Assembly (NCBI GenBank): GCA_964614515.1
Contig: CAZTPJ010000078.1
Span: 1-16,081, forward strand
DNA from: CAZTPJ01 sp964614515
GTDB lineage: Bacteria; Planctomycetota; Phycisphaerae; Phycisphaerales; UBA1924
DNA length: 16,081 nt
Direction of reading: 5' to 3'
Positions 1 to 8,700 of the stretch are shown here, in pieces. Every line of letters begins with the position of its first letter. Position 1 is the first letter of the stretch. Both the position numbers and the translations under genes were made by a program. The notes under the pieces were generated by a model, which saw nothing but the letters and a program-made list of their open reading frames with translations, ran no database searches and was not told where the DNA came from.

Positions 1-423
1 GCGGAGACGTGGGATCGGGCGTGGTCCGCGGGGTTGTGGGCCGCGGCGTGGGGCAAGTCGATCGAGGGTTTGACATCCGCGCAGGCGGCGTGGACTCCCG
101 CGCCGGGGCGCCACTCGATCTGGCAGATCGTGCTGCACATGTGCTTCTGGCGGGAATATGCGATCAGCCGTGCCGAAGGGGGGGCGACCAAGCCCGATGA
201 GGAGATCGCGCGGAACAACTTTCCTGACATTGATGACACGTCCGAGGCCGCATGGGCGAAGGCGCGGGCTCGATTCGAGGAATCGCACAAGCGCATCGCG
301 GCCGGGCTTCGCAACCCCGACCCATCCTTCGACCGCCTCGCCGGCCTGCTCGGACACGACAGTTACCACATCGGCCAGATCAACTATTTGCGGGCGCTGC
401 AGGGCCTTAAGCCGATTGAGTAG
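1..423 (+). CDS. DinB family protein, 5' end missing
   Basis: The reading frame is open from base 1 and ends at TAG 421-423, so the start lies upstream of the window; 140 residues are visible. A TTG at 34 is in frame but is only an internal codon. The fold is that of the DinB four-helix bundle (DinB/YfiT superfamily): an early helix carries HSIWQIVLHM (about residues 40-49), and the C-terminal helix carries the hallmark HDSYHIGQI followed by YLRALQG. The three histidines of these motifs bind a divalent metal in characterised members, several of which are thiol-dependent S-transferases or hydrolases. The substrate cannot be read from the sequence. The next gene starts 3 nt after the stop, so the two are probably co-transcribed and translationally coupled. 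The family call is firm; the function is open. Confidence 0.85.
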   Translation, partial: AETWDRAWSAGLWAAAWGKSIEGLTSAQAAWTPAPGRHSIWQIVLHMCFWREYAISRAEGGATKPDEEIARNNFPDIDDTSEAAWAKARARFEESHKRIAAGLRNPDPSFDRLAGLLGHDSYHIGQINYLRALQGLKPIE

Positions 424-426
424 GTC

Positions 427-1737
427 ATGCCTCACGCCGCACTGGTCGCGCTCTCAGGGTTTCGCGTTCGCGAAGAAAAATTGGCCGAAGTCGGCGCGAC
501 GCTGCCCGGGCTTCGCCAGCGTGTGACGGCGATCGGGGCGCTGCCGCCGCTGGGGCTGTTGACGCTGGCGGGCATGATGCCTGCGGGGTGGACCGTTTCG
601 TTGCATGAGGCCCAGCGTGTGGATGAGTCCCTGGCTGATTGCATCGCGGCCGAAGCGCCCGCGGTGGTCGCGATCTCGTCGCTGACGGCCTCGGTGCTTG
701 AGGCGTACGCGCTCGCCGATCTGCTTCGGCCGCGCGGCATCACGGTTGTCCTCGGCGGCCTGCATGTGACCGCGTGTCCTGATGAATCGCAGCGCCACGC
801 CGACGCCGTCGTGGTGGGCGATGGCGAGCCTGTGTGGGGAGAGGTGCTTCGCGATGTTGAGCGCCGCACGCTGCGGGCACGCTACCAGACGGCGCAACCG
901 TTCGAACTGGCCCACGCACCGCTTCCGCGATTTGGCCTGCTCGGCCGTGTGTCACGACCGAGGTTCACCGTTCAGACGTCCCGGGGGTGTCCGTTCGCTT
1001 GTGACTTCTGCGCGGCGAGTCGGTTGCTCGGGCCGTTTCGTCGAAAGCCTGCGGCACTCGTGCGACGGGAACTCGACGCGATCCGCGCGATCGACACTCG
1101 GCCGGCGGTTGAGTTGGCCGACGATAACACATTCGCGGCCGGCGGGCCGCATGATGATCTGCTTGCCGCGCTGGCGGATTCGGGTGCGCGGTGGTTCACG
1201 GAGGCGGATTGGCGTCTGGGTGAGAATCCGCATGTCCTGTCGAAACTGGCGTCGAGCGGGTGCGTACAGGTTCTGGTGGGCATCGAATCGCTCGTGCATC
1301 ACCACCCTGGCATGGGGGCGAAGCGTTCGACGCTGGACCGGATGATGGACGCCGTGCGCGCGATTCAGGAAGCGGGCGTGGCCGTGATCGGGTGCTTCAT
1401 CGTCGGCAGCGACGGCGAAACTCGGGCGTCGATCGATCATCTTGCGGAGTTTCTTGAATCTGATCCGTGCGCAGACGTGCAGGTCACGCTTCAGACGCCG
1501 TTTCCGGGCACGGCGCTTCGCGCCCGTCTTGCGCGGCAGGGCAGGCTCTTGGCTGACCGTGATTGGTCGCACCATACCCTGTTCGATGTGACCTACAGGC
1601 CCGACGCCATGTCAGTCGATGAGTTGGAGCGTGGGTTTGCTGACCTGCTTCGCGCCGTGTTCGCGGCCGCGCCCGCGCGGCGCCGAAGCGAGATCCGTAG
1701 GACCGTATGGGCCAGGAATCCGGCGCTCCATCCATGA
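427..1737 (+). CDS. B12-binding-type radical SAM protein
   Basis: The protein has 436 residues. The N-terminal half (about 1-150) resembles the Rossmann-like cobalamin-binding domain of BchE/HpnJ-type proteins: a VVLGGLHVT stretch near 108-115, then ADAVVVGDGEPVW at about 125-137. The canonical DxHxxG cobalamin-ligand motif is not seen, so real B12 binding is uncertain. The radical SAM core follows, with C188-x3-C192-x2-C195 (in SRGCPFACDFCAAS) to ligate the 4Fe-4S cluster. DDN at 232-234 and GIES at 285-288 are typical later strands of the barrel. The ATG at 427 follows the preceding stop by 3 nt, with TAGG just upstream. The stop overlaps the next gene's ATG. Such enzymes do radical methylations, cyclisations or rearrangements using S-adenosylmethionine; the substrate here is unknown. 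Confidence 0.9.
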   Translation: MPHAALVALSGFRVREEKLAEVGATLPGLRQRVTAIGALPPLGLLTLAGMMPAGWTVSLHEAQRVDESLADCIAAEAPAVVAISSLTASVLEAYALADLLRPRGITVVLGGLHVTACPDESQRHADAVVVGDGEPVWGEVLRDVERRTLRARYQTAQPFELAHAPLPRFGLLGRVSRPRFTVQTSRGCPFACDFCAASRLLGPFRRKPAALVRRELDAIRAIDTRPAVELADDNTFAAGGPHDDLLAALADSGARWFTEADWRLGENPHVLSKLASSGCVQVLVGIESLVHHHPGMGAKRSTLDRMMDAVRAIQEAGVAVIGCFIVGSDGETRASIDHLAEFLESDPCADVQVTLQTPFPGTALRARLARQGRLLADRDWSHHTLFDVTYRPDAMSVDELERGFADLLRAVFAAAPARRRSEIRRTVWARNPALHP

Positions 1738-3008
1738 AAGCCACAACACTGCCTCGTTTCCTGTTCGGCTCGCGATCTGCCATCGTGGAGGTGGCACATT
1801 CACCGTGGGCGATCGTGTGCGGCGTGCTGTTCACGATCTCCGCGGGGTTCGCACGCGAATATGATGGAGAGGATCTGCTGCACGAGCCGTGGCACGCGCT
1901 TCGCCCGCTGGGGGCATCGCTCGTGTCGGGCACGGCGTTGTTTCTGCTTGTGCATCTGGTCGCGATGATGCGATCCAGCGGCGAACAGCCGCGGCCGACG
2001 ATCTTCGCCGCGTATCGGACGTTCATGGGCCTGTTCTGGATGACAGCGCCGCTGGCGTGGCTGTATGCGATTCCGTATGAGCGGTTCTTGTCGCCGGTGG
2101 AAGCGGTGCAGGTGAACCTGTGGACGCTTGCGCTCGTGGCGACGTGGCGCGTGTTACTCATCACGCGCATCATCAGCGTCGTGTACGGTGCGCGGTGGCT
2201 TCCCACGTTCACGCTCGTGATGCTCTACGCCGATATCGTTACCATCGCGGCCGTCTTTCTCGCACCGATGCCCGTGATTGACGTCATGGGTGGCCTGCGC
2301 CAGACGGAGCGCGAGGCGATCGTGGCGAGCGCGACGTTCACCATCCGCGTGCTTTCAGTGATCAGTGCGCCGGTGTGGCTTCTCGCCGCGTTAATCGGCG
2401 CGGTCTTCTTTCACCCCAGTTGGCCAAGGCATGAACACCGGGCGGTTGAGGCGAAGTCAAGGGGTCTGTTGGTGCTGGCGGCAGCATCAGTTCTCATCTG
2501 GACTCCAGCGCTCGTTGTGACCCAGCCGGAGCAGATGCGCAAGCGGCAAGTGGAGCGATTCCTGTCCGATGGACGCATCGCCGAAGCCCTTGCGTACATG
2601 TCCAATTGCCGCGAGAGCGACTTTCCGCCTGGATGGGAGCCTCCGCCGCACATGGGGACCTGGAACCCAACTCCGCGATTGATCCTCGTTCGCGCCGCGA
2701 TTCGCGATCAGCAGCCGGCGGATTGGGTGCTGGAGATCTACCTCGCCAAGACGCGGCGCGAGATTGCGCAGATGGGTTCGGAATTCGGCATGGGTCGTGA
2801 TGTGACGGATTTCGCACGGAACCTTGACAGAGTGGTGGAGCGATCAGGAGATTCGGAGTTTTTTCAGGCCACCTTGCGCCTTTCCGTCGATGCGGCGCGG
2901 TTCCTGATCGAGCATGATCGTTCCCTTTCAACGGAGGATATCGATGCGCTGACCAGGATCATCGACCTGGCTTCGGGCATGTCTCCCATCGGCGAACCGG
3001 ACCGTTGA
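1734..3008 (+). CDS. Seven-span membrane protein with soluble C-terminal domain, function unknown
   Basis: I do not recognise a named family. With the ATG at 1734 (ATGA overlap with the radical SAM stop) the protein has 424 residues. An in-frame ATG at 1707 would add nine residues and has an AGGA 4 nt upstream, so it is a real alternative. Hydrophobic segments lie near residues 24-42, 59-79, 96-113, 129-150, 156-178, 203-226 and 243-262, giving about seven transmembrane helices. A polar acidic cluster, REYDGEDLLHEPW (41-53), sits between the first two. Residues 263-424 are soluble and mostly helical, with RIAEALAYMS near 281-290 and a Pro-rich turn at 298-305. The overlap places it in one operon with the DinB and radical SAM genes, so it could be a membrane partner, but nothing shows its role. 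Confidence 0.8.
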   Translation: MKATTLPRFLFGSRSAIVEVAHSPWAIVCGVLFTISAGFAREYDGEDLLHEPWHALRPLGASLVSGTALFLLVHLVAMMRSSGEQPRPTIFAAYRTFMGLFWMTAPLAWLYAIPYERFLSPVEAVQVNLWTLALVATWRVLLITRIISVVYGARWLPTFTLVMLYADIVTIAAVFLAPMPVIDVMGGLRQTEREAIVASATFTIRVLSVISAPVWLLAALIGAVFFHPSWPRHEHRAVEAKSRGLLVLAAASVLIWTPALVVTQPEQMRKRQVERFLSDGRIAEALAYMSNCRESDFPPGWEPPPHMGTWNPTPRLILVRAAIRDQQPADWVLEIYLAKTRREIAQMGSEFGMGRDVTDFARNLDRVVERSGDSEFFQATLRLSVDAARFLIEHDRSLSTEDIDALTRIIDLASGMSPIGEPDR

Positions 3009-3061
3009 CGCTCGGCCTGGACCGGGCGGAGCGCTCCCCAGGCACCACAGAACCGGCCTCT

Positions 3062-3084
3062 GCGCCCGGAAATCGGCCGGGCGC
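3062..3084 (+). terminator. Possible terminator hairpin
   Basis: GCGCCCGG (3062-3069), a 7-nt loop, then its exact complement CCGGGCGC (3077-3084) gives a perfect 8-bp GC stem, 53 nt after the stop of the membrane-protein gene. No T-run follows, so intrinsic termination is not certain. The right arm overlaps the 12-bp palindrome CGGGCGCGCCCG (3078-3089). Confidence 0.4.
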
Positions 3085-3097
3085 GCCCGCTTGCATT

Positions 3098-3145
3098 CCC
3101 CCCGCCCGCGCGGGATGATACTGTTTCCCGCTCGCGGGGGGCGGG
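3098..3145 (+). other. Imperfect GC-rich stem-loop upstream of the M28 gene
   Basis: A C-rich arm (3098-3114) and a G-rich arm (3127-3145) can pair with a few mismatches around the 12-nt loop ATGATACTGTTT. The structure ends about 10 nt before the ribosome binding site TGGGAG (3156-3161) of the peptidase gene. It could be part of a terminator or a 5' leader structure. The loop contains GATACT, a weak -10-like hexamer with no convincing -35. Confidence 0.35.
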
Positions 3146-3168
3146 ACGGAATCACTGGGAGACCCATC

Positions 3169-4740
3169 ATGACATTGAAGACTCGTTCGATTCGTACAGG
3201 CCGGTTGGTTCGCACGGCCGTGTTTTGCACAGCGCTCGTCGCGCTCGCGTCCGCGAGCGTGTCCACAGCACTGGGCGCATCGCGGCCTGACGGCGACAGG
3301 GAGAAACTGCAACAGCGCCTTGGCATGACCGACGGCGACTTTTCCATGCTGCTGCGCATCATGGATGAAGGCCGGAACAACAACAAAGTCATGGAGCATC
3401 TGTCGCACCTCTGTCTAGAGATCGGCCCGCGTCTGACCGGCTCGACCCGGGCCGAGACGGCCAATCACTGGGTTGCGGCGCAGTTCGAGGCGATGGGTCT
3501 GGATCATGTCGAAGTGCGGCAGTGGGGCGAGATTCCCGTGCGATTCGATCGCGGGCCCAGCAGCGGCAAGATGACCAAGCCCGTCGAGCGCGAGTTCGAG
3601 TTCACCGCGCGCTCGTGGTCGGCGGGGACCAACGGCCCGGTTCGCGGCGTGGTGCTGCGCGAGCCGCGGACGGATGAAGCCTTTGAAGCGATCAAGGACA
3701 AGGCGGCCGGGGCGTGGATTCTGCGGTCGCCGGGGGATGCGGGTCGTCGCGGTGTGGTTGGCGGCGGGGATGAACCGCGCGAGTTTCTGCCGCAACTGCA
3801 TGAACTCGGCATCGCGGGGCTTATCACCACCGCGCGGGCGGAGATCGTCAACACCGGCGGCGCACGCGGCTGGCGCGACATGAACCCGGATGAACTGCCC
3901 ACGGAAGTGTCCGTGACCATCCGCCGCTCCGACTATGACGCGATCAACAGCCGGCTCGCCGATGGCGATGAAGTCGAAGTCGAGTTTGACCTGAACCACA
4001 CGTTCGTCAAGGGACCGATTCCGGTGTACAACACGATCGGCGAGATTCGCGGGTCGGTCTGGCCGGATGAAGTGGTCATCATCGGTGCGCACCTGGATTC
4101 GTGGGATGGCCCCGGCTCGCAGGGGACGGTGGACAACGGCACGGGGAGCAGCGTGACGATCGAGGCGGCGCGGATTCTCAAGGCCGTGGGCGCAAAGCCC
4201 AAGCGCACCATCCGCTTCCTCCTGTTCACGGGCGAGGAACAGGGCCTGCTGGGGTCGCGGGCGTATGTGGCGGCGTTGCCCGATGAAGAGAAGGCCAAGA
4301 TCTCCGCGATCTTCGTCGATGACAGCGGGACCAATCGCGAGTCATCGCTGACGTGCATCGCGTCGATGGAACCGATGCTCGGCGGCGCGGTTGAGGCGAT
4401 GAACTACGCCTTCCCCGACATGACGGTCGAACTTCAGGTGCGCGAGCGCATGCCGCGCGGCGGCGCCAGCGATCACGCGCCATTCAACGCGGTCGGCATT
4501 CCCGGCTTCTTTTGGGGCAAAACCGGCCGTGCGGATTATCGCTACGCCTGGCACACGCAGAACGACAAGATCGATCAGGCGATTCCGGAGTATCTGACGA
4601 TGAACTCGACGGTGTCGGCGATCGCGGCGTTTGTGTTGGCGCAGGCCGAGACGCTGTTGCCGAGGCAGGTTGATGAAGAGCCGGAGGAACAGGCGGCGGA
4701 GGCCGGCGAGGCGAATCCGGTTCGTGCGGGCGTGGAGTGA
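3169..4740 (+). CDS. Secreted M28-family zinc aminopeptidase
   Basis: The start is ATG 3169, chosen because TGGGAG lies 7 nt upstream and a signal peptide begins there; a TTG at 3091 in the same frame has neither. The 523-residue product has a basic N-terminus, a hydrophobic stretch (about 16-35) and a likely cleavage site near 34-37, so it is exported. Residues about 130-290 match the position of the protease-associated domain insertion of M28 enzymes. The di-zinc site is intact: H308 and D310 (GAHLDSWDG), bridging D322 (TVDNGTG), catalytic E356 with zinc-binding E357 (TGEEQG), an acidic pair D384/D385 and H436 (GGASDHAPF). The C-terminus ends in a Glu/Ala-rich tail. It should remove N-terminal residues from peptides outside the cytoplasm; the residue preference is not readable. 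It appears to be a single-gene unit. Confidence 0.92.
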   Translation: MTLKTRSIRTGRLVRTAVFCTALVALASASVSTALGASRPDGDREKLQQRLGMTDGDFSMLLRIMDEGRNNNKVMEHLSHLCLEIGPRLTGSTRAETANHWVAAQFEAMGLDHVEVRQWGEIPVRFDRGPSSGKMTKPVEREFEFTARSWSAGTNGPVRGVVLREPRTDEAFEAIKDKAAGAWILRSPGDAGRRGVVGGGDEPREFLPQLHELGIAGLITTARAEIVNTGGARGWRDMNPDELPTEVSVTIRRSDYDAINSRLADGDEVEVEFDLNHTFVKGPIPVYNTIGEIRGSVWPDEVVIIGAHLDSWDGPGSQGTVDNGTGSSVTIEAARILKAVGAKPKRTIRFLLFTGEEQGLLGSRAYVAALPDEEKAKISAIFVDDSGTNRESSLTCIASMEPMLGGAVEAMNYAFPDMTVELQVRERMPRGGASDHAPFNAVGIPGFFWGKTGRADYRYAWHTQNDKIDQAIPEYLTMNSTVSAIAAFVLAQAETLLPRQVDEEPEEQAAEAGEANPVRAGVE

Positions 4741-4767
4741 ATCGCGTATAGCCGCACACGCGTGTTG

Positions 4768-4782
4768 TTGACGATCGGTCAA
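4768..4782. promoter_or_regulatory. Inverted repeat TTGAC-N5-GTCAA
   Basis: TTGAC (4768-4772) and GTCAA (4778-4782) are perfect 5-bp arms around GATCG, in the gap between the peptidase stop and the AbiTii gene. The left arm, read as TTGACG, is also a 5-of-6 match to a -35 box; no strong -10 lies at the right distance (TACGAC at 4792 is weak). A 7-bp direct repeat, GACTGTC, follows at 4795-4801 and 4813-4819. It could be an operator; this is inference. Confidence 0.3.
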
Positions 4783-4880
4783 GATATGCGCTACGACTGT
4801 CCAGTTCCTGCGGACTGTCGTTCGTCTTGATTGGCGCAATCAAACAAAGCAGACTCGGTGCCGGTACTTGGGGATCGGGA

Positions 4881-4886
4881 TATGAT
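4881..4886 (+). promoter_or_regulatory. -10-like hexamer TATGAT before the AbiTii start
   Basis: TATGAT matches the -10 consensus at 5 of 6 positions and ends 6 nt before the GTG at 4893. Transcription starting at the usual distance would begin at or next to the start codon and give a leaderless mRNA, which fits the lack of a clear Shine-Dalgarno sequence there. No good -35 box was found 16-18 nt upstream. Confidence 0.3.
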
Positions 4887-4892
4887 CTTCAA

Positions 4893-5741
4893 GTGAAATC
4901 GCTCGTGCTGGAACTACAACGCGAGGCGGCCAACGGTTCAACGCCGTTGCCAGATGTGCTGCGCAAGGCCCGCATGGTCGCAACAAAACTGAAACTGCCC
5001 GGTGTAAGCGAGTGGATCGCGCACGAGATGGACGGCTATCCACCCAGTGCCGATGTCCCTCCGTATCGCAGGTTGCGCGGAGATGTGCGGGCAAACAATC
5101 CTTTCAACGGAGTGCAGATGCCCGTTCGGGTGGATGATGCCAATCTACAAGCCCTGTGGTCAGATGTTTCGATAACACAATCAATCGGAGCGCTGCATGA
5201 GTTCTGCAGAGCGGATCCGCCATTTTTGCAGGTCCCGTTCAGTCACGAGCAAGTAATGAAACTGCAGGAGTTCTTTGAGGAGGACACATGGTTTGTTCCG
5301 TATCGCCGGATATCAACCCCGGATGTGCGCGGGATTTTTGATGCTGTCCGCAATCGGATTCTGAACTGGACACTGGAATTGGAGGCGCAGAGCATTCTTG
5401 GAGAAGGAATGACCTTCTCTGACGCGGAGAAAGAGAAGGCCGCCAGCACACCGTCAGTTCAGATCGGATCCGTCCAGAACTTTCAAGGGGTAATCGGAAC
5501 AGTAACTGACAGCACGGTTAGCATTGACAGTGTGCAGAGCATGGACGCTGCCCTTTGCAGCCGCGGCTTCTCCAAGGAGGAACGAATAGAGATTCAGCGA
5601 CTAATTGCGGAATTTAAGAGCGCACCCACGGAATCACGACTAGCAGTTGCGAAGCGAGGAATTGAATGGGTGATGGATCATGCCCTGAAACTGGGCACGC
5701 TCGCTTCAATGTTCCGAGATTTCTTCGGTGCAAGTCGGTAA
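4893..5741 (+). CDS. AbiTii-family abortive infection protein
   Basis: The 282-residue product looks like the AbiTii domain family, named after a lactococcal abortive-infection protein. N-terminal features agree: KSLVLELQREA (2-12), a helix DVLRKARMVATKL (21-33), then EWIAHEMDGYP (40-50) followed by a PPYRR segment. Later comes ILNWTLELEAQSILGEGMTF (156-175), which is typical of the family. A turn/strand-rich linker (189-213, VQIGSVQNFQGVIG...) joins a helical C-terminal part (219-282). The GTG at 4893 is preferred because family proteins begin at this K-S-L-V-L-E-L motif; an in-frame TTG at 4827 would add 22 unrelated residues. Base composition is lower than its neighbours: I counted 63 G+C in the 120 bases 5401-5520 (52%), against 40 in the 60 bases 6001-6060 of uvrA (67%). 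It stands alone between host genes, suggesting acquisition by transfer. The biochemical mechanism of this family is not known to me. Confidence 0.82.
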   Translation: MKSLVLELQREAANGSTPLPDVLRKARMVATKLKLPGVSEWIAHEMDGYPPSADVPPYRRLRGDVRANNPFNGVQMPVRVDDANLQALWSDVSITQSIGALHEFCRADPPFLQVPFSHEQVMKLQEFFEEDTWFVPYRRISTPDVRGIFDAVRNRILNWTLELEAQSILGEGMTFSDAEKEKAASTPSVQIGSVQNFQGVIGTVTDSTVSIDSVQSMDAALCSRGFSKEERIEIQRLIAEFKSAPTESRLAVAKRGIEWVMDHALKLGTLASMFRDFFGASR

Positions 5742-5766
5742 CTAGAGTATTGAACGCCAGAACACG

Positions 5767-8700
5767 TCATCGCAGAATGCTGCCGAGATATCGTCCCGTG
5801 TGGCTTGCCTTGACCTTCGCGATGTCTTCCGGGCGTCCGGTGGCGATGATGCGTCCGCCGCCGTCGCCGCCCTCGGGGCCGAGGTCGATGATCCAGTCCG
5901 CGCACTTGATGACATCGAGGTTATGTTCGATGACGACGAGTGTGTTGCCCGCGTCGGCGAGGCGATTGAGCACGACGATCAACTTGCGGATGTCTTCAAA
6001 GTGCAGGCCCGTCGTGGGTTCATCGAGGATGTACAGCGTGCCGCCGGAGATGCCGGGCATGTTCTTCGTGCCCCCGGCCTTGCCCAGTTCCGTCGCGAGT
6101 TTCACGCGCTGCGCCTCGCCGCCCGAGAGCGTCGTGGATGGCTGGCCAAGCGTGATGTAATCAAGGCCCACATCGCGCAGGCACTCGGCCACGCGAAGAA
6201 TCTTCGGATGGCTGTCAAAGAACCCGCACGCATCCTCGACGGTCATGTCAAGCACATCCGCGATCGACTTGCCCTTGTGCAAGACTTCCAGCGTTTCGCG
6301 GTCGTAGCGCTTGCCTCGGCAGATCTCACACTCGACATACACATCGGGCAGAAAGTGCATCTCGATCTTCTTGAGTCCCTGGCCCTGACACGCCTCGCAT
6401 CGCCCGCCGCCGCTGCGCGAATGCACGTTGAAACTGAACCGCCCCGGCTGATATCCGCGGATCTTGGCTTCCTTCGTCTGCGCGAACAGGCGACGGATGT
6501 CGTCGAACACACCCGTGTACGTCGCGGGGTTTGATCGCGGCGTACGGCCGATGGGTGACTGATCCACCTCGATCACGCGGTCAACGTGATGCAGGCCGTT
6601 GATCTTGTCGTGCGCCCCGGGCTTGACGCGCGCGGCCGTGATGCGCTGTCGTGCGGCCGCGAGGAGAATGTCATTGACCAGCGTGCTCTTGCCCGACCCG
6701 GACACGCCGGTGATGCAGATGAACCCGCCGATGGGAAAGGCCGCGTCGATCTTTTTGAGATTGTTCTCGGCCGCGCCCTTGATCGTGATCGCTTTCCTTT
6801 CCGAGACCTTGCGGCGCTGCGTCGGCGTTTCGATCCGACGACGGCCGGAAAGGTACATCCCAGTGAGCGAATCGCTGGCGGCGCAGACTTCGGCGATGGA
6901 GCCCTGCGCGACGATGCGTCCGCCATGGACGCCCGGACCGGGACCGACGTCGAGCACATGATCGGCCGCGCGGATCATCTCTTCATCGTGCTCGACGACG
7001 AGGACGGTGTTGCCGATGTCGGTCAGGTGTCGCAGCGTGGCGATGAGTCGGTCGTTGTCGCGCTGGTGCAGGCCGATGGTCGGCTCATCGAGGACATAGC
7101 ACGCGCCGACGAGGCCGCTGCCGACCTGTGTGGCCAGGCGGATGCGCTGCGCTTCGCCGCCGGAGAGCGTGGCCGTGCGCCGATCCAGCGAGAGATACTC
7201 AAGCCCCACGGACATGAGGAATTTCAGTCGGTTGCCGACTTCCTTGAGGATGGGTTCGGCGATGCGCATCTGTTCGCCGCTGAGCACGAGGTTCTCGATG
7301 AATCCGATCGCGTCGGTGATGGTCAGGCGTGAGAACTCGGCGATGTTGAGCATCGCGCCGCGACTCTCCGGGCGTCCGATGATGGTGTTCGAGAACGCCC
7401 GCGATACATCCGCGCGGTGCGTGCTCGTCAGCAGCACATGCAACGCTTCGATGCGCAGACGATCGCCGTGGCACATGCGACACGGCGTCTGCGAAAGAAA
7501 CGTTCCCAGCCATTCCTTCACGGGTTGATTCTCCGTCGTCTCCCACCACTGCGTGATGTTGGGGATGACGCCTTCGAACTTCGGCCCGCGCTTGCCGTTG
7601 CCATCGCCCGAGCCGTGCAGGAGAATCTGGCGGATCTTCGCGTCAAAATCGCGCACGGGAGTCGTGAACAACACGCCGAAATCCTTGCAGAACCGCTTGA
7701 GTTTCTTGTTGAACCACGCGCGGACGGGGCCGTTCTTGGCCCACGCGGCCACGGCCCCATCGGCCAGACTCAGCGCATCGTTGGGGATCACCAGCGCTTC
7801 ATCAAACTCAAGCAGCGTGCCCAGGCCGTGACACTCGGGACACGCGCCATACGGCGAGTTGAACGAGAACAGCCGGGGCGAGAGTTCTTCGAGCGCATAC
7901 TCGGGTCGCTCGGGGTCGGCGAGTTTCGCGGAAAAGGCGTGATCGCGCCAGACGGACTCGCCCCCCCCTTGCGGCTGCTCCACGCTGATGATCACCGCGC
8001 CATCGGCGATGCGCAGCGAGGCTTCCACGGCCTCCGCGAGCCGATGCCGTGCGTCAGGCTCCAGCACGATGCGATCGATCACGGCGTCGATGCTGTGCTT
8101 TTCATATCGCCCGAGATTCAGCGGATTCTCGCCGGGATCGCGCAGCACATCGCGCAGATCGACGATGACCCCATTGACGCGGGCGCGCGCCCACCCCTGC
8201 CGCTGGAGTTGCTCGAGCACATCGCGATGAAACCCCTTTTTCCCGCGAACCACCGGCGCGAGCACCATGATCCGCACGCCGTCAGCGCCCGTCGGTGGCG
8301 CGGGCGTCTCACCCGTGCGCGACTCCTTCTTCCCCGGTGGCGCGGGCGTCTCACTCGTGCGCATCTGCTCATTCCCCGGTGGGGCAGGCGTCCCGGCTGC
8401 CTTCCTCATCCCCAGCGCCAGCACGGCATCCACAATCTGCGTCGAACTCGTCGCCGAGATCGGCGTCCCCGCACGTTCAACAACCTCGCCATCCTTGCGT
8501 GTCTTTGTCGGCGCCCATGAATACGGCGTGCCGCAGCGGGCATACAGCAAGCGCAGGTAGTCATAGATTTCCGTCGTCGTCGCGACGGTCGATCGCGGAT
8601 TGCCGCTGGCCGATCGCTGCTCGATGGCGATCGTCGGCGGAATGCCCTCGATCTCATCGACATCGGGCTTCTTGAGTTGTTCGAGAAACTGCCGCGCATA

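Noticed and set aside
3091..3168. N-terminal extension of the M28 peptidase from TTG 3091
   Set aside because: No ribosome binding site there; it would bury the signal peptide, and it overlaps the GC hairpin. ATG 3169 has TGGGAG at ideal spacing.
4827..4892. AbiTii gene starting at TTG 4827
   Set aside because: The added 22 residues do not resemble the family N-terminus, which begins at the K-S-L-V-L-E-L motif after GTG 4893; the region also holds the -10-like box.
8294..8401. Regular 42-bp repeats as a CRISPR array
   Set aside because: The repeats are contiguous with no unique spacers, stay in the uvrA frame and there are no cas genes nearby.
7417..8520. 367-codon open frame on the plus strand opposite uvrA
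   Set aside because: Antisense shadow; no domain seen, and the repeat-derived segment reads open in several frames.
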